Below, one piece after another: positions 8,633-16,185 of a DNA stretch of 64,000 nucleotides. How positions within the stretch are numbered: the stretch's first letter is position 1; every line of letters begins with the position of its first letter. The stretch lies in NCBI RefSeq assembly GCF_002251735.1, contig NZ_NOXS01000030.1, positions 1 through 64,000 of the forward strand, in the 5' to 3' direction. The stretch comes from Elstera cyanobacteriorum (GTDB lineage: Bacteria > Pseudomonadota > Alphaproteobacteria > Elsterales > Elsteraceae). A program made the position numbers and the translations under genes. The notes under the pieces were generated by a model. That model did no database searches. It saw only the letters and a program-made list of their open reading frames with translations, and had not been told where the DNA came from.

Positions 8633-9313
8633 ATGGCCGTGGCCAATTCGGAAACCGATCTTCGGGAACAGGAATTTCCCAATCTTCGCGTTCTGAAACA
8701 CCCTTTGATCCAGCATAAACTGTCGCGCATGCGCGAAGCCGTTACCTCCACGGTGCGGTTCCGCCAGCTCCTGCACGAAATCTCGCTGCTGATGGGCTAT
8801 GAGATTACCCGCGACCTGCCGCTGACCCACGAGCGCATCACCACCCCGCTGGCGGAGATGGATGCGCCGGTCATCGCGGGCAAGAAGGTCGCCGTTGTGT
8901 CGATCCTGCGCGCGGGCCTGGGAATGGTGGAAGGGCTGCTGGATTTGGTTCCCTCCGCCCGCCAGGGGCATATCGGCCTGTACCGCGACCCGGAAACTAA
9001 AAAGCCGGTGGAATATCTCATCCGCCTGCCCAGCTCGGAGGGGCGGCTGTTCATCCTGGCCGATCCGATGCTGGCAACCGGCAATTCCGCCGTGCATGCG
9101 GTGGACGTGCTGGTGAAAAGCGGCGTGCCGCGCGAGAATATCCGCTTCATGGCCCTGGTCGCCGTGCCGGAAGGCATGCGGGTTTTCAACGCCCACTACC
9201 CAGACGTGCCGGTTTATGCCGCCGCCCTCGATAGCCATTTGAACGAGCACGCCTATATCGTCCCCGGCCTCGGCGATGCGGGCGACCGGCTGTTCGGGAC
9301 GAAGGATCACTAA
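8633..9313 (+). CDS. upp: Uracil phosphoribosyltransferase
   Basis: Converts uracil and PRPP to UMP in pyrimidine salvage. The protein has 226 residues from the ATG at 8633, slightly longer than the usual 208. The PRPP-binding loop is seen as [12 protein letters not shown], and the family C-terminus [13 protein letters not shown] is intact. The segment [15 protein letters not shown] is also typical. I prefer the start at 8633 because AAGGAAAAGGGGG sits before it; the extension from 8585 overlaps the rpmB terminator zone. It appears to be a separate transcription unit. Confidence 0.96.
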   Translation: MAVANSETDLREQEFPNLRVLKHPLIQHKLSRMREAVTSTVRFRQLLHEISLLMGYEITRDLPLTHERITTPLAEMDAPVIAGKKVAVVSILRAGLGMVEGLLDLVPSARQGHIGLYRDPETKKPVEYLIRLPSSEGRLFILADPMLATGNSAVHAVDVLVKSGVPRENIRFMALVAVPEGMRVFNAHYPDVPVYAAALDSHLNEHAYIVPGLGDAGDRLFGTKDH

Positions 9314-9396
9314 AACAGCAAGAAACGGCGTGGCAGAAGCATTGACCTTTTGCCGCGCCCACTCGATCCTGACGGGGTTCGATGAAAGAGGCCCCC

Positions 9397-9888
9397 ATGA
9401 TCATCCGTGATGCGACCGCCGAGGATGTGCCCGGCATTCTGGCGATCTATAATCAGGTCATCGCCACCTCTACCGCGATCTATATCGACGATCCGGTGAC
9501 GCTGGCCGACCGGCAGGCTTGGTTTGCCGCCCGGCAAGCCAATGGGTATCCGGTGCTGGTCGCCGCCGAGGGGGCGGAAGTGCTGGGCTATGCCTCCTAC
9601 GGTATTTTTCGCGGCCCCTGGCCGGGGTTCCGTTATTCGGTCGAACATTCCGTGCATATCCGCGACGACCAGCGCGGCAAGGGGCTGGGTGGCCTCCTGA
9701 TGCCGCCGCTAATCGAACGGGCCAAAGCACAGGGCAAACACATCATGATCGGCGCAATCGACGCCGACAACGCCGGATCAATCCGCTTTCACGAGCGCTT
9801 TGGGTTCGAAATCAGCGGCCATATGAAGGAAGTTGGCTTTAAATTTGGCCGCTGGCTCGATCTCGTCTGGATGCAGCGGACACTCTAA
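9397..9888 (+). CDS. GNAT acetyltransferase, phosphinothricin-type
   Basis: A 163-residue N-acetyltransferase that begins with IRDATAEDVPGILAIYN, the usual opening of the Pat/Bar-like branch. The acetyl-CoA loop DDQRGKGLGGLL is near residue 95, with ADNAGSIRFHERFGFE near 125. Relatives acetylate phosphinothricin, methionine sulfone or related small amines; here the natural substrate is unknown. The ATG at 9397 has AAGAGG upstream. Its end overlaps the convergent B3/B4 gene by 4 bases. Confidence 0.85.
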   Translation: MIIRDATAEDVPGILAIYNQVIATSTAIYIDDPVTLADRQAWFAARQANGYPVLVAAEGAEVLGYASYGIFRGPWPGFRYSVEHSVHIRDDQRGKGLGGLLMPPLIERAKAQGKHIMIGAIDADNAGSIRFHERFGFEISGHMKEVGFKFGRWLDLVWMQRTL

Positions 9889-10568
9889 CCCACCGCAAAA
9901 TTGGGGGTGGCAGCGGTGAGGCGTTGCCGGGTTCCGGGGAGTTTCAGGGCGGTCGCGACCGCATCAAGGGCCGCTGCCACAGTCTCCGCCCCCTCCGGGT
10001 GCATCGCCTCGACGATAATGACTAGCGACCGGGTGTCCGCACTGACCGCCGATAGGCGGCTTTGCCGGTGGCACCAGCGGCGGGCATGGGCTGCTCCGGC
10101 GCTATCGGCAAAGATCACCTCCCCCGCCGACGGGATTTCCGGCGTGCCGGAGAAATCCTCATAGACCTCCGATCCCGTGGCCGGACGGACGGTCAGATCG
10201 CCGGAAATTCGCGCGGTATCGAACAGCGCCACGGGCACGCCAAAAGCCGCAGAGACGGCATTGCCGAGGGCAACCAGCGGTAAAAGTGCAGGCAGATCGC
10301 CGCTTTGACGCAGCCGCCGCAGCAGCGATTCCGCCGCACAGCGGTATTGCGTCGGCTTAAGGCCCATGCGGCTAAAGGCGCGGCGCCAGGCCTGAATTTC
10401 CGGCCAATCCCCCTCCGGCGCTGTCGCCAAGCGGGCGTGGGCGCGCGCCGTCCATTCGGCAATCGCCGCCTGATACGCCCCCTCGGGATAGATCTCGCCG
10501 ACTGCCATCGCTTCGGCGCTTAACTCGGGATACATCGCCCAGATTTCGGGGGCATGGGAAAATCGCAT
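9885..10568 (-). CDS. Standalone B3/B4 tRNA-binding domain protein
   Basis: About 227 residues matching the B3/B4 domain found in the beta subunit of phenylalanyl-tRNA synthetase, where it edits mis-acylated tRNA. A typical internal feature is WRRAFSRMGLKPTQYR followed by a Gly/Asp-rich block (PATGSEVYEDFSG). It exists here without any synthetase domain, so a free-standing editing or tRNA/amino-acid-binding role is inferred. Start at 10568, with GGAGAG about 8 bases before it. It is followed upstream by an AraC regulator on the same strand. Confidence 0.82.
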   Translation of the reverse strand: MRFSHAPEIWAMYPELSAEAMAVGEIYPEGAYQAAIAEWTARAHARLATAPEGDWPEIQAWRRAFSRMGLKPTQYRCAAESLLRRLRQSGDLPALLPLVALGNAVSAAFGVPVALFDTARISGDLTVRPATGSEVYEDFSGTPEIPSAGEVIFADSAGAAHARRWCHRQSRLSAVSADTRSLVIIVEAMHPEGAETVAAALDAVATALKLPGTRQRLTAATPNFAVG

Positions 10569-10644
10569 CACTTCTCTCCGCACGGATGATGCGCCGAGGA
10601 AACGCGGTTTCTAGCATGCGGGTCTTGAAGAAAATTGCAGGCGC

Positions 10645-11424
10645 TCACGCCCGCGCGAAGGCCCCGGGCGCAAGGCCATAGACCCGCCGGAACAGCCGCG
10701 TCATATGGCTTTGGTCGGCAAAGCCGCTCGCCGCCGCCGCCTCGGCCAAGGGGATGCCGGAGAGAATTAGTCGCCGCGCCACCTGCACCCGCCGTTGCAG
10801 CCGATAGGCGTGAGGTGTCATCCCCGTCAGGCGGGCAAAGCTGCGCAGCAGTTGAAAGCGGCTTAGGTTTGCCCGGGCGGCCAGCACGGCCAGCGGAATA
10901 TCGGCTTCGGGTTCAGTGTCGATCCACTCGCGGATCGTTAGGATCGCGCGCGGCGCCCCATGCGGGCGGCTCTCTGGGTGCAACAGCGGCGTTAGGACCG
11001 ACAGCAAGCCTTCCTCCGCCGCGCTGGGGTCGCCGCCTGCCGCCAGCAAGGCCCGTAAACGCGGGGCGAGCGGGGAGGCGCGATAGACAGGCTGGGAGAA
11101 TTCAAAGCGCGCCCCAGGGCCGGGGGCAATATCATCCGCCGCCGCCGCGACCAGGGCGGGGGGTAGATAGAGGATGGTCCACCGCCGCCCACCGTCGGCC
11201 AAGGGAGCGCCATCGTGAACCTCGCCGGGATTGACGGTGATGACGTCGCCTGCGGCGGCCTCCACCATGCCCCGCCCGCTCCAGGATTTCTGCGCGCCTT
11301 GCTCGATCAGACCGATGCCGAAGAGGTCGTGGTGGTGCTTTGGAAAGCGATGATCGCTCGCCGCCGTTACGGCGTATCCGCCCGGCAAGCCCAGGGGGCG
11401 CAGATGAAAAGCGGCAGAAGACAT
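10645..11424 (-). CDS. AraC family transcriptional regulator
   Basis: A 259-residue regulator. The N-terminal part is a cupin-like sensing domain (HHHDLFGIGLIEQGAQ, PGEVHDG). The C-terminal 100 residues hold two helix-turn-helix motifs, ending with ASGFADQSHMTRLFRRVYGLAPGAF when read as the family signature. Such proteins often control a neighbouring exporter; the LysE gene 1 kb away is a candidate target. It lies 9 bases beyond the LysR stop on the same strand. Confidence 0.9.
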   Translation of the reverse strand: MSSAAFHLRPLGLPGGYAVTAASDHRFPKHHHDLFGIGLIEQGAQKSWSGRGMVEAAAGDVITVNPGEVHDGAPLADGGRRWTILYLPPALVAAAADDIAPGPGARFEFSQPVYRASPLAPRLRALLAAGGDPSAAEEGLLSVLTPLLHPESRPHGAPRAILTIREWIDTEPEADIPLAVLAARANLSRFQLLRSFARLTGMTPHAYRLQRRVQVARRLILSGIPLAEAAAASGFADQSHMTRLFRRVYGLAPGAFARA

Positions 11425-11433
11425 GCCAAGAGC

Positions 11434-12363
11434 CTATACGAGATCGCGCAGCCACGCGAGCACCGCCGCTTCTGGGGTCGCGGGGGTGATCGGGCGCGGC
11501 GAGAGCAGATGGTAATGGCTGCCATCGGGTAGGAACCCGGCGGGGGCGACTAAAAGGCCCGTGGCAAGATCATCCGTCACCAAGCGCCGGGGGCCGATGG
11601 CGATGCCCAGCCCGGCGCTGGCGGCCTGAAGGCTCAGGTAAAAATGCTCAAAAACCTGGGGTGGCCCTTTGGGAACCGGAACCCCCTGGCGCTGCGCCCA
11701 CGTGGCCCAGGCATCGGGCCGGGTCGCCGTGTGGAGCAGCGGCGCCGTGGGGGTCGGCAGCCCGTCCGCTCCGAAGAAGTCCGCCTGCCGCGCCGGGGCA
11801 CAGACCGGGCCGATAGTTTCATCGAACAGAAAATGGCTGACCGTCCCCGGCAACGGCCCGTGGTCGTTGCGGCGCAGGGCGAGGTCCAGCCCCGCGCTAA
11901 AACTGACCGGCCCACCGCCCGCGACCAATTGCAGCGCCACGCCGGGATACGCGGCGGTAAACCCCGGCAGGCGTGGGATGAGCCAGCGGATCAGCAGGGT
12001 CGGTTCGCAGGAGAGGCGCAGCGGCTGCGGTTGGCCTTGGCGCCGCACGTGGTTGGCCGCTGCGGCAATCAGGGCGAAGGCTTCCGCCGTCGCCGCGTGC
12101 AGCTTCCGCCCGGCGTCGGTTAGAAACACCCGCCGCGCCCGCCGCTCGAAGAGGGCGACGCCGAGGTCATCCTCCAAACTCCGCACTGCCCGGCTGATCG
12201 CGCCGTGGGTGAGGTGCAAACTATCGCCCGCCCGGCTGAAACTCTCCAGGCGGGCAGCGGCCTCAAAGCAACGCAGCGCGCCGAGGGGTGGGAGACGGGC
12301 CGATTTTATCTGTGAGCTTACCTCATCTATATCGTCAGAAATCATCGTTCGTTTCTCAGGCAT
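11434..12363 (-). CDS. LysR family transcriptional regulator (GcvA-like)
   Basis: A 309-residue LysR regulator. A winged helix-turn-helix lies at about residues 23-85 (PPLGALRCFEAAARLESFSR, then HGAISRAVRSLEDDLG), followed by a periplasmic-binding-fold effector domain. It is divergent from the LysE gene with a gap of only about 45 bases, the classical LysR arrangement for controlling the gene across the gap. The start is uncertain between 12363 and the in-frame ATG at 12345. Confidence 0.92.
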   Translation of the reverse strand: MPEKRTMISDDIDEVSSQIKSARLPPLGALRCFEAAARLESFSRAGDSLHLTHGAISRAVRSLEDDLGVALFERRARRVFLTDAGRKLHAATAEAFALIAAAANHVRRQGQPQPLRLSCEPTLLIRWLIPRLPGFTAAYPGVALQLVAGGGPVSFSAGLDLALRRNDHGPLPGTVSHFLFDETIGPVCAPARQADFFGADGLPTPTAPLLHTATRPDAWATWAQRQGVPVPKGPPQVFEHFYLSLQAASAGLGIAIGPRRLVTDDLATGLLVAPAGFLPDGSHYHLLSPRPITPATPEAAVLAWLRDLV

Positions 12364-12408
12364 CGGTGCGGTCTAATCACTGATAGAGCATACCCTGAGG
12401 AGTGGATA

Positions 12409-13026
12409 ATGATGGAGCTTTTTGCCGTAATCGGCATCACCCTGTTGGCAGTGATCAGCCCAGGACCGGATTTTGCGATGGTATCGCGGAATAGCCTGCT
12501 GCTGTCGCGCCGGGCGGGTGTCTTGACGGCCCTCGGCATCGGCTGTGGATGTTTTATCCACATCGGCTATACAATCCTGGGCATTGGCCTGATCATTCAG
12601 CAGTCGCTGCTGCTGTTCAACGCCCTGAAGCTGATCGGCGCCGCCTATCTGCTGTGGCTCGGCTGGAAAATGCTGCGAGCGCGTCCCAGCGCTCTCGGGG
12701 CCGCGGCGGGGATTGCACCGCTCAGCACCTGGGCGGCCCTGCGCACCGGCTTTCTAACCAATGCGCTGAACCCGAAAACCACGGTCTTTATCGTCAGCCT
12801 ATTTATGCAGGTCGTGCAGCCGACGACGCCTCTGGCGGTGCAGCTTGGCTATGGGCTGTTCATCGCCGCCGCCCATATCGGCTGGTTTACGCTGGTCGCC
12901 CTATTCTTTTCTGCCGACCGGGTGCAAACCCGGCTGCTGGCCCTGCGCCATTGGATCGACCGGGCGTTCGGCGCCGTGCTGGTTGGCTTCGGTGCTCTCC
13001 TCGCGAGCAGCAGCCTGCGGGGCTGA
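12409..13026 (+). CDS. LysE/RhtB family amino-acid exporter
   Basis: A 205-residue inner-membrane protein with six predicted helices and the family opening ISPGPDFAMVSRNSL at residues 16-30. It exports amino acids or derivatives such as homoserine and threonine. GAGGAG lies 6 bases before the ATG. It is divergent from LysR, which probably regulates it, and converges on the ATP-grasp gene with only 9 bases between stops. That position raises the possibility that it exports the product of the ATP-grasp/GNAT pair, which is inference. Confidence 0.9.
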   Translation: MMELFAVIGITLLAVISPGPDFAMVSRNSLLLSRRAGVLTALGIGCGCFIHIGYTILGIGLIIQQSLLLFNALKLIGAAYLLWLGWKMLRARPSALGAAAGIAPLSTWAALRTGFLTNALNPKTTVFIVSLFMQVVQPTTPLAVQLGYGLFIAAAHIGWFTLVALFFSADRVQTRLLALRHWIDRAFGAVLVGFGALLASSSLRG

Positions 13027-13035
13027 CGGAGAAAA

Positions 13036-14295
13036 TCACGCGGGCTGCAACACTTTCGGCGGGTACGCCTCTTCCAATTCGCGAATCTTCGCGTAATCGG
13101 CGTCCACCTGGGCGCCATCGGCATGCACCAGATAGATTTTGGCGAGGACGGAGGTCAGATCCATCGTCCGTTGGATCGGCCCGCCCAGCTTCGGCAGCAG
13201 TTGATAGTTGAGCAGGCTCGGCAGGGCCTTCAAATGCTCCAAGATCGGCAGATCGCCCAGCACGCCTTCCACCGTGGACGGGAGATAGACGACCATCGCG
13301 TGCTTATCCATCCGGTAGGTCTGGCCGTATAAACTATCGAACTTGGCGCCATCGGTCAGGGCATCGACGATCAACTCCGCCTGATCATGGCCCGTTCCGT
13401 GGGCGATGGTGGTGGTCGAATCGAGCGGCCCCATCGCCCGCGCGGCGATTTCCACCAATGCCGGGCCGTCCGCCGTCATGCGAATCTCGGCATGGCCGCC
13501 GCCATTGCGGATTTCGAGCGCATCCAGCACGCCGACAATATAGCGCGACAGTTGATCCTGCACTTCGCCCGTCGGCGGCAGCAGGCGATAGAAATCATAG
13601 ATCAGCGGCGAGCCGTTCAGCGAGCGTTTGCGCGATTCGAGAATGTCGCAAATATAGTGCCGCCCATCGCGGCTAACGGTGTTGACGACATACTCCAACC
13701 CATCGAGGTAGGATTGGATCAGCGCCCTGGTGTTCGGCAAACCGCAGAGGTTGCGCGAATGCACGATCTGCTGAAAGCGCGCCCGGACCTCGGCTTCACT
13801 ATCGCAAACGTGGACATTATCGGTGGAAGCGCTGTCGAGCGGTTTGATCACCACCGGCCAGCGGCCATGCGCGGCGGCCCAGGCCCCCGCCTCGTCTTCG
13901 GTCGCAACCAGCTTTTGTTTGGCGGCGTGCAGACCTGCGGCGGTAATCCGCTCGATCATTTCATACTTATTGCGGCGGATTTTGGTGGTCGCCGGATCGT
14001 TGCCCCGGACACCGAGACGCGCGCCTAAAGCGTCGGCGAGTTCAACGGCGGACTCATTCCCCGGCAGAACGCAGCGCACGTCTTCGCCAGCAAACCGTGC
14101 GGCCAGCGCGTCGAGATCGCCCGTATGGTCCGTTAGGCTTTCGAAGTCCCCGGCCCGGTAGGTGCGGAGCAGCGAATCGACCAGATCGGGGCCGCTGCGC
14201 ACCGCCAGCGTCCGATAACCGCGCGCCTTGAGATAATCCGCGAAGAGAACGCCTGTCGAATAGGGATCGACGACCACAGCAGTCGGGTTGGTCAT
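13036..14295 (-). CDS. ATP-grasp ligase (amino-acid ligase-like)
   Basis: About 419 residues with a biotin-carboxylase-like ATP-grasp core. A Rossmann-like N-terminus comes first. Then follow NKYEMIERITAAGL, the ATP-binding VVIKPLDSAS loop near residue 140, and the Mg-binding EIAARAMG block near 305. The family joins a carboxylate to an amine through an acyl-phosphate, as in dipeptide ligases. I chose the ATG at 14295 because AGGAG lies 8 bases before it. It follows the GNAT gene on the same strand. The substrates are unknown; a small peptide or N-acyl amino acid is plausible. Confidence 0.82.
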   Translation of the reverse strand: MTNPTAVVVDPYSTGVLFADYLKARGYRTLAVRSGPDLVDSLLRTYRAGDFESLTDHTGDLDALAARFAGEDVRCVLPGNESAVELADALGARLGVRGNDPATTKIRRNKYEMIERITAAGLHAAKQKLVATEDEAGAWAAAHGRWPVVIKPLDSASTDNVHVCDSEAEVRARFQQIVHSRNLCGLPNTRALIQSYLDGLEYVVNTVSRDGRHYICDILESRKRSLNGSPLIYDFYRLLPPTGEVQDQLSRYIVGVLDALEIRNGGGHAEIRMTADGPALVEIAARAMGPLDSTTTIAHGTGHDQAELIVDALTDGAKFDSLYGQTYRMDKHAMVVYLPSTVEGVLGDLPILEHLKALPSLLNYQLLPKLGGPIQRTMDLTSVLAKIYLVHADGAQVDADYAKIRELEEAYPPKVLQPA

Positions 14296-14399
14296 GGGCA
14301 TATCTCCTGCAAAGCCGTAACGATGCGGCACGAAAGTCGAGAGGCGGCCTATACCATTGTATTCCTAAGGTAGCAAGAATGATAATAAAATGTTAACAA

Positions 14400-15143
14400 T
14401 TAATCACAGAGACGCGCGGCGGGGCGGCCGTAAGCAATAATCCACGCGCCATCCTGTAAGATTGCCTTAAAGCCAACCAGCCCATCGGCCAGTGCTTGCC
14501 GATGCGCCTCAATATCGCGCAGAGCAACAAGGGCCGCCGGGGCGGTGAAGGCATAGGGCGGTTGGCGCAGATCGCGGATAAACAGAAACCGTAGTTTATC
14601 GCCATGCATAACCAAAAGCTGGCCGATGACCATGCCGCAGCTAAACATATTCCGCCAACTGATCGGGTTCGTCAGGGCAACGCGGGCGGTCAGGATCGGC
14701 CGCTTCGCCCCCAAAGCCATCAGGGTGCGATAGGCGAAGAGCCGCTTCTGTAACCCAAACCCGCGATAGCGCGGATCGACCATCGAACTGGCAATATGGG
14801 CCACGTCCATCAGATTGGCGGGTGGCGTCGGCAGATCGCTGGCAAAGTTCGGCATACCCGCTTGCGGCAGGCCCAGAATGGTCAGCGCCGCCAAAGCATT
14901 GTCGATGAACAGGCCGAAGGTGAACCCGCGCTCCCCCTCCAAGTGCCAATCGACGAACTCCGGCACCTCCGGCACATACATATCGGGATCGGGCAAGGCA
15001 CCAAAGATTGCTTCGCGGAACGCAATGATTTCCGTCCGGTCGCCCGCGCCCATGCGGCGGAAATGGAACGACAAGGTACGTTCCGGCTCCGACGCGGCGG
15101 CCAGCGTCCCGCTATCCAGCCATTGAGCGGCGGAAATCAACAT
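14400..15143 (-). CDS. GNAT family N-acyltransferase
   Basis: A 247-residue protein with the acyl-CoA loop VDPRYRGFGLQKRLF near residue 125 and a following LTNPISWRNMFSCGM block, as in GNAT enzymes. It is longer than a minimal GNAT, with extra N- and C-terminal segments. It lies 9 bases after the substrate-binding protein gene and about 100 bases before the ATP-grasp gene, all leftward, so it probably belongs to the sensor-MFS operon. A role in acylating an amino compound handled by this locus is inferred. Confidence 0.72.
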   Translation of the reverse strand: MLISAAQWLDSGTLAAASEPERTLSFHFRRMGAGDRTEIIAFREAIFGALPDPDMYVPEVPEFVDWHLEGERGFTFGLFIDNALAALTILGLPQAGMPNFASDLPTPPANLMDVAHIASSMVDPRYRGFGLQKRLFAYRTLMALGAKRPILTARVALTNPISWRNMFSCGMVIGQLLVMHGDKLRFLFIRDLRQPPYAFTAPAALVALRDIEAHRQALADGLVGFKAILQDGAWIIAYGRPAARLCD

Positions 15144-15152
15144 GCGGAATCC

Positions 15153-16184
15153 CTAGGCGGTGATGACTTCGGCGATATTCAGCAGGCGCATTGGCGGATA
15201 AAGATCCAGCTTTTGGGCCACCGGAATACGGATGATGAAGGAAAAACGCTTTAGGGTTTCGACCGGCACCGACTGCGCGGGCTTACCGCCGACCAAAATT
15301 TCGCTGGCCTTATACCCCGCAAAACGCCCGACGTTATAGGCGCGGCTGACGAGGCCCATCAGCATATTCGACTGGCGCACGGGCAATTCCGTGGCGCAGA
15401 AGGTCGGAATCTTTAGCTCCAGCGCCGTATCGGCAACGGCCTTGCTATTGTTGGAGCCGACGAGCGTATCCGGGCCGATGTAGATAAAATCAGCACCTTC
15501 CTTGGCGGCCTGCCGCACGAGATCGGGGATCGCCGCCGCGTTCGGTTTCTTCTCCGCATCCATCGGCACGGGCTTGTCGAGCATCTGGAAGCCCAGCGGC
15601 TGTTGCAAGGTGCGCAACTCATCCGCCGTCACCACCATATTGCTTTCGGCAGGATTGTAGATGATGGCCAGCTTCTTGACCGGCTTCATCAGGCTGATCG
15701 TGCGCACCTGCGTATCCAGCGGGGCAATGTGGCGGGTGCCGGTGCAGTTACGCCCCGGCGCATCGAGCGACGGCACGACCTTCGAAGCGACGGGATTGGT
15801 GACCGAACTGAACACCACCGGAATATCGGTAATGAATTTCGACTTATCCGCCGCATCGTGACTGCCGAGAACCGCCTGGGTGATCGGCGTGAAGATGGTG
15901 AAGATTAGGTCGGGCTTGGTTTCGCGCAGAGCCTCAATATGACCGGGCATATCGGCCATATTGGCGATGACGCGCATATCGTAGTCGACCTTAATGCGGG
16001 CATTGGCGAAGAAATCGCGAAAGCCAACCACATCGCCAATATTCTCACGCGGGGTCAGAATGGCGATACGGAAGGTCTTGCCCGCCGCCGCCTGAGCAAA
16101 GGCCGGGGCAGCAAGGCCGGTGGACAGTCCCGCCGAGGCGATACCCGCCCCGGCAAGGAAATGACGACGCGAAAAGTTCATCAT
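15153..16184 (-). CDS. Orphan ABC-type substrate-binding protein (PF04392-like)
   Basis: A 343-residue periplasmic protein with a Tat signal (SRRHFLAGAG, ending PAFAQA) and the two-lobe fold of COG2984/ABC_sub_bind proteins. Recognisable stretches are PVVFSSVTNPVASKVV and FIYIGPDTLVGSN. These proteins usually sit next to a permease and an ATPase gene; neither is present here. It starts directly after the stop of the sensor-MFS gene (TGATATGATG), with GAGGGACGGG as ribosome-binding site. I infer that it delivers a ligand to the sensor-MFS proteins or to an unlinked transporter. Confidence 0.85.
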   Translation of the reverse strand: MMNFSRRHFLAGAGIASAGLSTGLAAPAFAQAAAGKTFRIAILTPRENIGDVVGFRDFFANARIKVDYDMRVIANMADMPGHIEALRETKPDLIFTIFTPITQAVLGSHDAADKSKFITDIPVVFSSVTNPVASKVVPSLDAPGRNCTGTRHIAPLDTQVRTISLMKPVKKLAIIYNPAESNMVVTADELRTLQQPLGFQMLDKPVPMDAEKKPNAAAIPDLVRQAAKEGADFIYIGPDTLVGSNNSKAVADTALELKIPTFCATELPVRQSNMLMGLVSRAYNVGRFAGYKASEILVGGKPAQSVPVETLKRFSFIIRIPVAQKLDLYPPMRLLNIAEVITA

Positions 16185-16185
16185 A

